Assembly (NCBI GenBank): GCA_017302165.1
Contig: JAFLCW010000002.1
Location: 186,001-250,000 of the forward strand
Direction: 5' to 3'
Origin: Alphaproteobacteria bacterium
GTDB taxonomy: Bacteria; Pseudomonadota; Alphaproteobacteria; Micavibrionales; Micavibrionaceae
Length of the DNA stretch: 64,000 bases
The position numbers were made by a program, and so were the translations under genes. The notes under the pieces were generated by a model. The model saw only the letters and a list, made by a program, of their open reading frames with translations, ran no database searches and was not told the DNA's origin. This document shows positions 25,655-37,200 of the stretch, in pieces (within the stretch, counting starts at the first letter, position 1; the number at the start of each line of letters is the position of its first letter).

Positions 25655-26374
25655 ATGACCCGTTCTTTCGAATCCGGCAGTGCGTTTTTTTATATCGTTC
25701 TGGCGATTGCCCTCTTTGGCATGTTGACCTTTGCCCTTCAACAGGGAAGCCGAACCACCGCCGGCAGTTTAACGCAGGATCAAGCCCGTCTCGAAGCCCG
25801 GGAAATCATCGACTATGGCAACACGATCGCATCAACAGTTCAAAAATTAAAACTGCGGGGATGTCTAGATACCCAGATCGGGTTTGATAATACGGAGTGG
25901 CGAAATTGGGGCGGAACACCGGTTATGCCTGCCGGTCATAACCCCAATACGCCGGGCGATGAATGCCGGGTTTTTTCTGCAACCGGGGGGCAATTAACGG
26001 CGCGTGTCATCTCTCATAACACCTCTTTTACACCAACAAACAATGGTCATCCTACCCCCGGACATAGTCTTGTATTCCCCATTGAATTTGAAAAATTCGG
26101 CACAACCGAAAAAGATCTCGTATTGATTATGCATTACATCGATCAGAAAACCTGTCTCGAAATCAATAAAGCACTGAATCTTTCGACATCGGGTAACTTA
26201 ATCGAAGATTCATGGGCGGGTGCACCGGTTTTTGTTGGCGGCTATACGGGCACAGCGCGTCTTGGCGAAGAATCGGCGGTTATTGCTGGAAAACCCGCGG
26301 GATGCATTAAATGGACGGGAAGTAGTTACGGGGATAATGACGTTAATTTTTATCAAGTGCTTCTGGCACGATAA
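25655..26374 (+). CDS. Pilin-like or TadE-like exported protein
   Basis: A 239-residue protein with a short basic leader, the motif ESGSAFFYI and one N-terminal transmembrane helix (about residues 10-28), then a helical stretch and a large extracytoplasmic domain with a few cysteines. This is the layout of pseudopilins or TadE/G-type proteins, but the Glu5 of classical type IV prepilins is missing. The helix start resembles that of the giant fibre protein at 34282-37578 (QSGNVFFAL). Function unknown; surface or secretion role inferred. Confidence 0.55.
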   Translation: MTRSFESGSAFFYIVLAIALFGMLTFALQQGSRTTAGSLTQDQARLEAREIIDYGNTIASTVQKLKLRGCLDTQIGFDNTEWRNWGGTPVMPAGHNPNTPGDECRVFSATGGQLTARVISHNTSFTPTNNGHPTPGHSLVFPIEFEKFGTTEKDLVLIMHYIDQKTCLEINKALNLSTSGNLIEDSWAGAPVFVGGYTGTARLGEESAVIAGKPAGCIKWTGSSYGDNDVNFYQVLLAR

Positions 26375-26377
26375 TCC

Positions 26378-27721
26378 CTACGCTCTTTTCCAAATGGGCC
26401 CCTGAGCTGTATCTTCGACCACAATACCCATGCCTATCAATTCAGCACGCAGAGCATCTGCCTTGGCAAAATCTTTTTCTTTTTTGGCCTGTGTCCGCGC
26501 CGCCACCAGATTTTCAATGGCCATCACATCCAGATCGGATACATCTTGTCCGACGTCGCCCCAATTCGAATGTTGAAGAATACCCAGTATATCCCCCGCC
26601 GCTTTTAATCCCGGCAGATCGTCTTTTTTAATCAAGGCATTTAACGCCGCGATCACCATCGGTGTGTTCAGATCATCACAGAGCGCATCCATCACCTCTG
26701 CCGGAATATCCCCGGCAGAACCGTTATATCCTTTCATCTTGGCGTACATCTTATCGAGGAGTTTCACATTCTGCTCCACGATACGATCACTCCAGTCGAG
26801 GGGTTGGCGGTAATGGGCGGACAGCAACGTCAGGCGCAAGGCTTCGCCCGGATATTTTTGAATCAGATCATGCACCAGCAGAAAATTGCCCAGTGATTTG
26901 GACATTTTCTCACCGTCAACCGTGACAAACCCATTATGCACCCAGTATTTTGAAAACTGCGCCGGGTCATGGGCATGGCCATGGGCACATACGGCCTGCG
27001 CGATTTCATTTTCGTGGTGCGGGAATTTCAGATCAGCCCCCCCGCCATGAATATCAAAAGGTAATCCCAGATGTTTTTCCGACATCGCCGAGCATTCAAT
27101 ATGCCATCCCGGCCGGCCAAATCCCCACGGGCTATCCCATCCGGGCTCATCCCCGGACGACGGTTTCCACAGCACAAAATCCGCCGGGTCTTTTTTATAC
27201 GGTGCCACATCAACACGCGCGCCGGCAATTTGTTCATCCCGGCTTCGCCCGGATAACATCCCATAGGTGGGATCAGACGGCACATCAAAAAGCACATGAC
27301 CCTCTGCCACATACGCATGACCGGCCGCAATCAGGCGGTCTATCTGGGCAATCATCTCGGGGATGTGCTGGGTGGCGCGGGGCTGACGGTCAGGCGGGAG
27401 CACCCCCAACGTGGCCATATCTTCGTTATAAATACGGGTGAATTTTTCCGTGATCTCCGGCATCGGCACACCTGTTTCCCGGTGCGCCGTGATGATTTTA
27501 TCATCAATATCCGTGATGTTTGAGGCATAGGTGACGTTGGGATAAATATGGCGCAAAACCCGTGCCCACAAATCAAAGACCACCGCCATGCGCGCATTGC
27601 CGATATGGGCATAATTGTAAACCGTCGGGCCGCAGGCATATAGACGCACATGGCTTGCGTCCAAAGGCTCAAACACCTCTTTGCGGCGGGTAAGAGAATT
27701 ATATAATTTCAGCGGCGTCAT
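26378..27721 (-). CDS. cysS: Cysteinyl-tRNA synthetase
   Basis: A 447-residue class I synthetase charging tRNA-Cys. The zinc cysteine is Cys30 in [19 protein letters not shown], with the HIGH motif as HIGN (39-42), and KMSKSLGN near residue 271. The second ATG (27721) is the likely start: AAGGAG lies eight bases before it but only two bases before the ATG at 27727. The ribosome binding site is in the loop of a 9-bp hairpin, and a cysteine-rich 28-codon frame ends 38 bases upstream of the start, suggesting translational control. Confidence 0.96.
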   Translation of the reverse strand: MTPLKLYNSLTRRKEVFEPLDASHVRLYACGPTVYNYAHIGNARMAVVFDLWARVLRHIYPNVTYASNITDIDDKIITAHRETGVPMPEITEKFTRIYNEDMATLGVLPPDRQPRATQHIPEMIAQIDRLIAAGHAYVAEGHVLFDVPSDPTYGMLSGRSRDEQIAGARVDVAPYKKDPADFVLWKPSSGDEPGWDSPWGFGRPGWHIECSAMSEKHLGLPFDIHGGGADLKFPHHENEIAQAVCAHGHAHDPAQFSKYWVHNGFVTVDGEKMSKSLGNFLLVHDLIQKYPGEALRLTLLSAHYRQPLDWSDRIVEQNVKLLDKMYAKMKGYNGSAGDIPAEVMDALCDDLNTPMVIAALNALIKKDDLPGLKAAGDILGILQHSNWGDVGQDVSDLDVMAIENLVAARTQAKKEKDFAKADALRAELIGMGIVVEDTAQGPIWKRA

Positions 27722-27747
27722 GCCCATAACTCCTTGGGGTTATGGGC
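27722..27747 (-). promoter_or_regulatory. Hairpin presenting or masking the cysS ribosome binding site
   Basis: Perfect 9-base inverted repeat: in the transcript GCCCAUAAC (27747-27739), loop CCCAAGGA, GUUAUGGGC (27730-27722). The Shine-Dalgarno AAGGAG straddles the loop and the start of the second arm, and the cysS AUG follows the stem directly. The left arm begins 11 bases after the stop codon of the cysteine-rich small frame. Confidence 0.68.
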
Positions 27748-27758
27748 AAAATATCAGG

Positions 27759-27845
27759 TCAACGGCAACAAGAGCAAGAACATTTATCCCCGCACTGACC
27801 CCCGCATTTACAGTCTTTACACGTACATTTTGAACGGCTTGTCAT
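27759..27845 (-). CDS. 28-residue cysteine-rich peptide (metallothionein-like or cysS leader peptide)
   Basis: A short frame with nine cysteines in 28 residues: C7, C9, C12, C14, C18, C22, C24, C26, C27, in C-x-C and C-x2-C spacing with Lys, Gly and Asp between. An AAAGGAAA ribosome box lies 3 bases before the ATG, unusually strong for a chance frame. The composition is that of a tiny metallothionein. Its place, same strand and just upstream of cysS with a hairpin over the cysS start, equally fits a cysteine-sensing leader peptide: ribosomes short of Cys-tRNA would stall on it. The two readings are not exclusive. Confidence 0.7.
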   Translation of the reverse strand: MTSRSKCTCKDCKCGGQCGDKCSCSCCR

Positions 27846-27900
27846 GGGTTTCCTTTCGCTATACAAACTTTCCTATCATTCTAACATAAACAGGTGCCCC

Positions 27901-28494
27901 ATGTCTTTAAAAGCCGTCAAACCCGCCTCTGCTAAGCCCTCACGCGCCGAAGCCGAGCAGGCGGTAGAGACCTTATTGCGGTATATCGGCGAAGACCCGG
28001 CGCGGGGCGGGCTGGTGGAAACCCCGGCGCGCTATGTCCGGGCGTTTGATGAATTTTTTGCCGGATATGCGCTATCCGCCGAAGACGAACTTTCCAAAAC
28101 CTTCGAAGATATTGAAGGATATGACGACATGGTCATCGTGCGGGATATTGCCTTTGTATCGCACTGTGAACACCATATTGTACCGATCATCGGCCAAGCC
28201 CATGTGGCTTATTGGCCGGATCAAAAAATTGTGGGGATCAGCAAGCTCGCCCGCGTGGTGGATATTTTCGCCCGCCGTCTCACCTCACAGGAAAGCATGA
28301 CCCGCGATATCGCCACGGCGATACAATCCGCCCTTGCGCCCAAGGGGGTGGCCGTCATGGTGCGCGCCGATCATCAATGTATGAGCACACGCGGCGTGGG
28401 GAAACAAGGCACCAGCACAGTCACGTCTTATTTCTCTGGGTATTTTGACGATACAGCCACGCGTGCCCGTTTCATGGAGATGGTTCGTGGGTAA
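27901..28494 (+). CDS. folE: GTP cyclohydrolase I
   Basis: A 197-residue enzyme converting GTP to dihydroneopterin triphosphate, the entry to folate. Zinc ligands Cys89 and His92 (CEHH) and Cys160 (QCMSTRGV) are all present, with the family stretches [16 protein letters not shown] and TSYFSG. The ATG at 27901 (MSLKAVKP) is preferred over a longer frame that would overlap the cysteine-rich peptide. FolD at 37890 serves the same cofactor. Confidence 0.95.
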   Translation: MSLKAVKPASAKPSRAEAEQAVETLLRYIGEDPARGGLVETPARYVRAFDEFFAGYALSAEDELSKTFEDIEGYDDMVIVRDIAFVSHCEHHIVPIIGQAHVAYWPDQKIVGISKLARVVDIFARRLTSQESMTRDIATAIQSALAPKGVAVMVRADHQCMSTRGVGKQGTSTVTSYFSGYFDDTATRARFMEMVRG

Positions 28495-28660
28495 TCCGCG
28501 GGTTACGTTGTCTTCTTTTTCTGCATCGACCGCGCTCCTGATTGTTTTGGTCATTTTCAAAACCCTTTTTGATGTGGGGTATCATATGCGCACGAACAAA
28601 CAGAACTTAAGACCTAATACCCTTTGATCGTTGGCTTTTGGGGCGCAGAATGTTACATCT

Positions 28661-29773
28661 ATGTCTGACATGATCTCATTTTCCCTACCCTATTGGTATG
28701 ATCTTCACGCCCATTTTCGTCAGGGCACCGTGATGGCCGATTATATTCAGGCACATATTAACATGGCCTGTGCGGGTATTCTGGCCATGCCCAATACCAA
28801 ACCGCCTGTGTCGAGGGTCACGGGCTCTGCGGCGGATGAATACTGGACGATCGAATCTTATCTGAAAGATCTTCGCGCGTCGGGCGGGCATGTATTTTCC
28901 GATATCATCGTACCGTTATATCTGACCCAAGACACCACCCCGGATATGATCCGCGCCGGAACCCAAAGCGGATATCTGCGCGCCGCGAAATATTACCCGC
29001 CGCACGGTACCACCAATTCTGACCATGGATTCCCCTTAAGACATTTCATGGAAAACGGGGTCTTTTCAGCCATGGAGGAAACCGGTGTCGTGTTATGCCT
29101 TCATGGGGAAGAACACGGGTTGACGGGGTCTGATTATTTTGACCAGGATACGAATGCTGAGGATGTTTTCTATACACGTCATATGCCCGTGCTGGTGCAA
29201 AAATTCCCGAAGCTTAAAATTGTCTGTGAACATATTACCACGCGTACCGCCGTTGATTTTGTGAGCGCGCAAGGAGATAACGTCTGCGCCACCGTAACAC
29301 CGCAACATCTGTTATATACGGCCGGCCATCTGCTTCAGGGATTTAAATACCATCTCTATTGCCTGCCGCTGGTCAAGTTCAACGCTGATCGCGCCGCGCT
29401 TCGGGACGCCGTGACGTCCCCCACAAATACCCGCTTTTTTGCCGGCACCGATAGTGCGCCCCATGCCGTCAAGGCCACAGCTTGCGGCTGTGCGGCTGGG
29501 TGTTTTACCGGGAATATCGCCCCACAACTCTATGCGCAGGCGTTTGAAGATTCCGGGGTCGATCTCGCCACGAAAAACGGCCAGACCCTCTTCCAACGTT
29601 TTTTATGTGACAATGGCCCCCGTTTTTATGGGCTAAAAGTGCCTGATAAACGCTTTACGCTGAAGAAAACCCCCAGCCCGGTTCATATCCTAACGACCCG
29701 CGAAGGGACAGACATTACCCCCCTGCCGCTCGGGATGGGACAGGACACCTTGCCTTGGACGCTGGAGCGATAA
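28661..29773 (+). CDS. pyrC: Dihydroorotase, class II
   Basis: A roughly 370-residue amidohydrolase cyclising carbamoyl-aspartate to dihydroorotate. The metal motif H-x-H is in [10 protein letters not shown] near residues 13-17; the carbamylated lysine lies in [14 protein letters not shown]; later ligands are in [17 protein letters not shown] and GTDSAPHAV. This is the PyrC-type (E. coli-like) form. The pathway's PyrE lies at 55222. It ends one base before hisI. Confidence 0.93.
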   Translation: MSDMISFSLPYWYDLHAHFRQGTVMADYIQAHINMACAGILAMPNTKPPVSRVTGSAADEYWTIESYLKDLRASGGHVFSDIIVPLYLTQDTTPDMIRAGTQSGYLRAAKYYPPHGTTNSDHGFPLRHFMENGVFSAMEETGVVLCLHGEEHGLTGSDYFDQDTNAEDVFYTRHMPVLVQKFPKLKIVCEHITTRTAVDFVSAQGDNVCATVTPQHLLYTAGHLLQGFKYHLYCLPLVKFNADRAALRDAVTSPTNTRFFAGTDSAPHAVKATACGCAAGCFTGNIAPQLYAQAFEDSGVDLATKNGQTLFQRFLCDNGPRFYGLKVPDKRFTLKKTPSPVHILTTREGTDITPLPLGMGQDTLPWTLER

Positions 29774-29774
29774 A

Positions 29775-30164
29775 ATGGGTCAAGGTACTGATAAAATTGA
29801 AGAAAAAATTGATTTTACCCCACGGTTCGACCCGCAGGGATTAATCCCCGCGATTGCTCAAGACATCGGCACGGGCGATATTTTGATGCTCGCCTGGATG
29901 AATGAGGACGCCCTGCGCCTGACCCTTGAAACCGGGCAAGCCCATTACTGGTCGCGGTCACGTCAGGAAATCTGGCATAAGGGCGCGACATCGGGCTCTG
30001 TTCAATATGTCAAAGAAATATGGGTGGATTGCGACCAAGATGCCTTGATCCTGCGGGTGACCGCTGAAGGCGCCGGGGCGTGTCATACCGGACGTCCCAC
30101 CTGTTTTTACCGCCGAATTGACAGGCGTAACCCGGCACAGCTTCAAAGATTGATAAATCCTTAA
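29775..30164 (+). CDS. hisI: Phosphoribosyl-AMP cyclohydrolase
   Basis: A 129-residue histidine biosynthesis enzyme opening the adenine ring of PR-AMP. The diagnostic stretches are [47 protein letters not shown] and the zinc-binding [13 protein letters not shown]. Single-domain HisI without HisE fusion. It follows pyrC by one base but has no pathway link to it; other his genes are outside the window. Confidence 0.95.
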   Translation: MGQGTDKIEEKIDFTPRFDPQGLIPAIAQDIGTGDILMLAWMNEDALRLTLETGQAHYWSRSRQEIWHKGATSGSVQYVKEIWVDCDQDALILRVTAEGAGACHTGRPTCFYRRIDRRNPAQLQRLINP

Positions 30165-30327
30165 ATCTGGACGCAGTCTGCGCGGTCTGCCCCGCGTCAT
30201 TCTCTTTTTTACCCGGCGCTTTTCACGTATCCTGAAAAGGTGTCTGATTCGTATATTATGTTTTGCTGTTTTCCATTCTATTTAAATATGTTGTTAAGCA
30301 ATAACAGATAAATTGAATAAGGGGGGA

Positions 30328-32565
30328 ATGCCTATCGACGTTAGGTCTTCCGATATTCATTCAACATGTCTGAAGGTAATGGTTGGTAGATCTCAACATA
30401 CGGTTTCTGAACATATGACCACAGATTGGCCAGATACATCCGGCGCGGATCAAAAAACGCGCCCTTCGCTAGGGGAACGGCTTCTCGGGTCGCCCGCGCG
30501 CATCTGGAAAAGCCGGATCAGCTGGCGCATCGCGCTATCGGTGTTTTTAACGATCTTGATTGTTCAAGTCGCGCTTCTCACGCTTCAGATCCGCACCGTG
30601 GAATTCAAAATTCTGGATGACATCAAGGAAACAGGAAGGGCCGCGATTGCCCCGGCACTTGATAGCACCAAAACCGATATGCTGGCTTCTCCGGTCACAC
30701 AAGAACGGGCACAAAGCATTGTCTCCAATACCATCGTACGGGGGATGGCCGTTTACAGTGCGGATCTGACATTGCTGTCTTTGTACGGCGAGCCGGTATC
30801 CATGGTGATGCTGGATCACCAAAGCACGATGAACAGTTACCGCACCGCAGACGGAAATGGGTATGAAGTTGTCTTTCGTCCGGGGGATCTGGGTAAACCC
30901 TATGTGATTGTCGCCAAACTGGATGCAAGGGAACTGGCGCAAGAAATCTATCAATATGTTCAGACCTCAATTTTAATTATGTGCCTGCTCTCCGCACTCG
31001 TGACAACGGTGCTGATGATCTCACTGGGGCACTGGCTGTTAGAACCTATTTTGTTTTTGCGGGAAAATCTTCTCCGGGCGGCTGAAAATCCCGAAAGCCC
31101 GAAAATCAAAGATTCTCCCTTTGACCAGAAAGATGAAATCGGCGGCGCAATTGCGCTGGCACAACGGCTGATTGAACAAAATGCCCATAACATCACACAA
31201 ATCAAAACGGCCGCCGAAGATAAGATTCATAAGCTAGCGTACTATGACACGCTGACCGGTCTACCGAACCGTACCCTGTTCATCCAGACCTTGTCTGAAC
31301 AAGCCCGCAAAGCCAATAACGGCGATCAGACCAGCCGTTTTGCTGTCATCGCGATGGATCTGGATCATTTCAAAGATATCAATGATTCCATGGGGCACAA
31401 TGTCGGGGATGCTATTTTGCGTGCGGTCGGCAAACGTCTTCGTGCCGGCTTGCCCGAGTCAGCGTTGGTCGCCCGGTCTGGCGAGGATGAGTTTGCCGTG
31501 ACAATTCCTTTGCTAGAGGGCGGGGTGAATGCGCGGGACATGGGAGAAAAAGTCCAGAGCATCATCTCTCACGAAGCCTTCAAGGTGTTTAACGAGAATT
31601 TTCAGGTACGCGCCTCGATCGGCGTCTCGTCATATCCGGATGACGGGATAGACCCCGATCAGGTTTTGAAAAATGCCGATATTGCCTTAAACCGCGCCAA
31701 AGAAGAAGGACGAGGAATCGTCAAGGAATATTCCGAAGATTTCGACCGCGCCGTCCAGCAACGTTTCCAAATGCTGCGTGATCTGCGCGACGCGCTGGAA
31801 CGCGAAGAACTCTCGCTGGCCTATCAGCCACAATTCGATCTTCGTACAGGAAAACTCATCGGCGCCGAAGCCTTGCTTCGATGGTTCAAGAAAGATGACA
31901 GTAAAAACGGCGGCACCTTTATTTCACCGGCAGAATTCATCCCTGTGGCGGAACAATCTGGATTGATCGTCCCTATTGGCGAATGGGTGTTGCGCCATGC
32001 CTGTGAAAAGGTCGTGGAATGGAATAAGGCCGGGTACGATATCCGGATGGCCGTCAACGTTTCGGGAGCACAGTTTTATCAATCTGATATCGCTGGATAT
32101 GTTGAGAAAGTTTTAGATGAGACTGGGATCAAGCCCCAAAATCTCGAACTCGAAGTGACCGAGAGCGTCTTCATGGATGACGTCACCCACACGATTGCCA
32201 CCCTTCAACGCCTTCACAGTCTGGGTCTTGAACTGGCAATTGACGATTTCGGCACGGGGTATTCATCGCTGTCTTACCTACGCCAATTCCCGATTGACCG
32301 GCTGAAGATCGACCAGTCCTTTATCAGAAATGCTTTAAATGATCCGGATGATGCCTCTATCGCCCGTACCATTATCGCCTTGGGCAGAGCGCTCAACCTG
32401 CGTGTCATCGCGGAAGGCGTGGAAACCAAGGAACATGAAACCTTCCTGATGCGCGAAGGGTGCGATGAAGTGCAAGGATATCGTTATTCCAAACCCGTCC
32501 CGGCCGATAAATTCTCGGACTTCCTCACCAGCTATACGGGTTCGCTGACGGCGTTTGATAAATAA
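30328..32565 (+). CDS. Membrane GGDEF-EAL protein, degenerate cyclase, likely phosphodiesterase
   Basis: A protein of about 745 residues with two transmembrane helices flanking a periplasmic sensor of roughly 140 residues, a HAMP-like linker, a GGDEF domain and an EAL domain. The GGDEF signature reads GEDEF (second Gly replaced by Glu) near residue 385, so diguanylate cyclase activity is doubtful. The EAL domain keeps EALLRW near 513, NVSGAQF, EVTES, DDFGTGYSSL, KIDQSFI and AEGVET, so c-di-GMP hydrolysis looks intact. The ATG at 30328 closely follows a G-rich box; a TTG at 30313 is an alternative. It would lower c-di-GMP in response to an unknown periplasmic signal. Confidence 0.9.
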   Translation: MPIDVRSSDIHSTCLKVMVGRSQHTVSEHMTTDWPDTSGADQKTRPSLGERLLGSPARIWKSRISWRIALSVFLTILIVQVALLTLQIRTVEFKILDDIKETGRAAIAPALDSTKTDMLASPVTQERAQSIVSNTIVRGMAVYSADLTLLSLYGEPVSMVMLDHQSTMNSYRTADGNGYEVVFRPGDLGKPYVIVAKLDARELAQEIYQYVQTSILIMCLLSALVTTVLMISLGHWLLEPILFLRENLLRAAENPESPKIKDSPFDQKDEIGGAIALAQRLIEQNAHNITQIKTAAEDKIHKLAYYDTLTGLPNRTLFIQTLSEQARKANNGDQTSRFAVIAMDLDHFKDINDSMGHNVGDAILRAVGKRLRAGLPESALVARSGEDEFAVTIPLLEGGVNARDMGEKVQSIISHEAFKVFNENFQVRASIGVSSYPDDGIDPDQVLKNADIALNRAKEEGRGIVKEYSEDFDRAVQQRFQMLRDLRDALEREELSLAYQPQFDLRTGKLIGAEALLRWFKKDDSKNGGTFISPAEFIPVAEQSGLIVPIGEWVLRHACEKVVEWNKAGYDIRMAVNVSGAQFYQSDIAGYVEKVLDETGIKPQNLELEVTESVFMDDVTHTIATLQRLHSLGLELAIDDFGTGYSSLSYLRQFPIDRLKIDQSFIRNALNDPDDASIARTIIALGRALNLRVIAEGVETKEHETFLMREGCDEVQGYRYSKPVPADKFSDFLTSYTGSLTAFDK

Positions 32566-32635
32566 GCCTATAGAATATAACTGCCCCCGCAAATAATTAA
32601 AAAAACATGGCGTGAAAAAAGAAAGTTAAAATTCC

Positions 32636-33097
32636 TTATTCAATATGGCAGTAAATATATTTTTCTTTCATTTCACGCGATAACTCACCGGGGTGTTTAT
32701 ATTCCTTACTCCCTTCGGGGCAAGCCTTATTTTCCGAAGCCAGTATTGAAAAACTATGCCTGAAGAAAAGACAGTAGGTGAAGTTATTTTTCTGGGCTTC
32801 GTACTGTTCTGGCCCTTCATAGAGGTCAGAAAAAGGAGGGCAAGTCTGACCGACGACCGCAAAAATAAAAGGCTTAAAATATGTACCACCACCGGATATT
32901 TTTTTACCTTGCGACCGAACATAACTCATGGGATCGGATGGCACACTCACAGCTTCATCTGGAGTGCCAATAGTTGGCAAAGGCGTTCCAAGAGAGCCTG
33001 CTTGTTGTTTGATGATATAGACAACACAAAAAATCTGACAACCCAGTACAACTAAAATACACAGCGAAACGAGAATATATTTCCAATAGTTATTCAT
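32636..33097 (-). CDS. Small single-helix membrane protein of the fibre operon
   Basis: A 153-residue protein with one N-terminal membrane helix (residues 8-28) and an extracytoplasmic domain with several cysteines (QTCPPF, YCLFF, ACPEG, YCHIE) that could pair as disulfides. GC is lower than average. It is the last gene of a leftward run after the fibre and the collagen-Hint genes, 30 bases downstream of the latter. Unrecognised; a dedicated anchor or assembly factor for these surface proteins is conceivable. Confidence 0.6.
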   Translation of the reverse strand: MNNYWKYILVSLCILVVLGCQIFCVVYIIKQQAGSLGTPLPTIGTPDEAVSVPSDPMSYVRSQGKKISGGGTYFKPFIFAVVGQTCPPFSDLYEGPEQYEAQKNNFTYCLFFRHSFSILASENKACPEGSKEYKHPGELSREMKEKYIYCHIE

Positions 33098-33127
33098 GTG
33101 ACAAGGCTTCTCTATATGGGTTATCGA

Positions 33128-34264
<1,137 letters not shown>

Positions 34265-34281
34265 GTGTTCTTATTCCCTTC

Positions 34282-37200
34282 CTAGCCATTCACGTGCTGT
34301 TTTTTTTGTAGAATATAAAGAATCCCAATACCTTGAAGGACTATCACCCCAAGCAATAACCATAAAATATAACCTTCGCTGTTTGTCCCCCCGGTTGAAC
34401 TTGAGACCCGTAATTCATCAAGTTCTTTGGGATCGAGCGTTTCACCCTTCGCCAGTTTCAAGAGCGCGGCCTGTGTCACATCATTCTGAGTTTTGAGTTC
34501 GCGCATACCCTCGATAATCGGCCCAACAAGATATTGATAGGAGAGCGACTTATAGCCTTTATCCCCCGTAGATTCGTGGACGACTTCAGGGAAAACTTTT
34601 TCAACGTCCTGAGCAATCAAACCGATTTGTTTTCCGTCCGTTTTACGTCGCTTCTCGTCTTTCCATTCAAACGACACCCCTTTGAGGGTGAGAAGTTTAT
34701 CCAGCGCCCCATCTATCGGCTTGATATCTTCTTTCAGCCGAATATCCGACCAATCACACGAGGCGGCATACAGTAAGTCCCCCCCATTGTAACACATCGC
34801 GTAGCCACCGGCAGAGTTCAAAAGATTTGCGGAATACATACGGCCGTTTCCGTAAAAACTATATGTATTCGCATGCCCTAAAATACCAAACTGCACGCTA
34901 TTTGCGGCATATCCTAGGACGCCCCCTGCACCTGATGAAGCAGTATAGCCATATACCCCATAATTACCAGCTGACTGTCCGTAAACCCCATAATTGGTAG
35001 ATGTATTTTGACCATAGACAGCCGGAGTTGAGCCGTTGGCGGTGAGTGCATAAAAAGCTTTCGAACCATAGGTGCGGACATAATTTGAATCTGACATATG
35101 TATCCCACCCGAAAATGTGCCGTTATACCACCCAGTACCCGCATAGGTTCGAATCCACCCGCCACCCGCATCAATCACCGTTCCGGCAGGACCCACTACC
35201 GCATAGGATCCAAGGTTTAGATTCCCTTCCGCCAAATTAAGTTGTCCGCCAAACTGAACCAAGTCACTTGCGAGATCAATCTGTATCGGCCAATAGGAAC
35301 CATTGACTGCCCATGCGTTATATCCTGCGTTATTTGCCCCTGTCAGAAAATACATCTGGTTGGAATTGACATGGATATACCCGGATCTGTGATCCGTGTC
35401 TTGAAGTGTGAGTGTCGGTGAAGCGTTGTTTGCGGTGATTTGGCCAGTGGTATTGATATGACTTCCAACATTCATAGTACCGTTGAACCATCCGTCTTTC
35501 CAACGATAAGAAGAGTTTCCAAAATCAATATCGTTATTAGTGTAAGGAATAAATTGTGTACCAGAGAGATAGTATTCCCATACCCCGTTGATTTGAAAAT
35601 ATGCACCCGTGTTATCATCAAAACGGATATGATCATTTCCATCAAGACCTACATATCCATAACTTCCGCTTTTTGAGTAAAGGGTTCCTGATGTAGTGCC
35701 CCCTGCCCCCAGATTATCGCCAGATCCACCGCCAACGTTAATCCCGGCACCACCCGTTGAACTTCGAAATCGAACATTTTGAGTCGCAATATGGTTCCCC
35801 AAATTGTCCCCAAAGCCAGCAACTGTTGGGTCGTTTTTATCGCAGACAATCACTGTCCCGTCAGACTGACACCATTTTCCAGCCGTCGTGATGGTTCCAA
35901 CCTGCGGGTCTTGTTCCACGAACCCTGTCCCGGCGGCCACCCGGGCATCGACATAGGCTTTGGTTGTGGCTTCTTGCGGGGCGATGGGATCGGCCAGATT
36001 GATGATCTTACCTGACGTCATATCCAACTCTCCGCCGATGGACACCAAACCATTTCGGGCAAGGGTCAGCACAGAACTGTCCTGCCAGTTATACGTATCA
36101 TCGGTTGTGCCAAAATAGAGACTGCCATTATTTTGAATCTGCCAGCCGCGGGAACCCGAAGCCGCCGCCGTGTTCATCATACGATATAGCGGCGTTGCTC
36201 CGGTGTTATGAATGGCGCTACCAAGAACTTCAAGTATGCCAGAAATTGTTGCTGTGCTTTGAAGTATTGCCGCCCCTGTTAATGTTGTGACACCTGTTAC
36301 ACCCAGCGTACCACCAACAGTCGCATTCCCCACGACGTCTGAATTACCCATAATTCTGGTCAAAGCGCCGGCAGAACTCAGTTCAACATTTCCGGTATTT
36401 TGATCACCAATCACCACTTTTCCGCCTATCGTTCCAGCGCGCAGGTAACTGTCTTTCGCGACACCAAAATTAATAACAGAATCTAAAGCGCCGCCTCCAC
36501 CGATAAAATGAGCCACACCATCAACAGAGAGCTTATACGTTGGCACCACGCCAATCCCGACATTGCCTGTCGCATCCACTCGGATACCTTCGTTGCCCCC
36601 GTCTCCTGATAACCAATTGGATCCAAGCACGACGTTTTGTGTTGCCGTATGGTTCCCCAGATTATCTGCCCCGCCAACTTCCCAGGTGGCGCCATTACAC
36701 CGCACCAGTTTATCGGCCGTGCCGTCAAAGGCGAACGAATCTGTTTGTGTACACGCACCGCCAATGGCCACGCCACTATCTTCAAACGTCACGTTACCCG
36801 TGATGTCCAGCGGTGCACCGGCTTTTCCGGCGATCGTGGCAGTGATCACGCCAATGAAATCCCCGATACCCGTTTGCGAATCAAGGGCAAAAGTCGTCGT
36901 ACCGCCGCTATCTTTGACTTCAAGGTTCTTATTAATCTCGGCCACATTCGGGTTGCCGGATTTTAAATTCCACAGGCCGCCGGAATTGGCTTCGGCTTCG
37001 GCATAAGTATATCCCAGCACAATATCGTCCGATCCCCCCGCTTTGTTGAGCGCATTAGCAGACGGATAGGCACTACAGCTGGTATTGAAGGTTCTGTCAG
37101 GGCCGGCTGAAATAATCGCCATCGCATAGCCCGTATTACTATTGGCACCTGCCAAGAAATTTCCGCCGCCGCAGGCAGACGTCACCGACCCATGATCCCA

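Noticed and set aside
35140-35165. T-arm-like GGTTCGAATCC suggesting a tRNA
   Set aside because: It lies inside the fibre coding sequence; no cloverleaf can be built around it.
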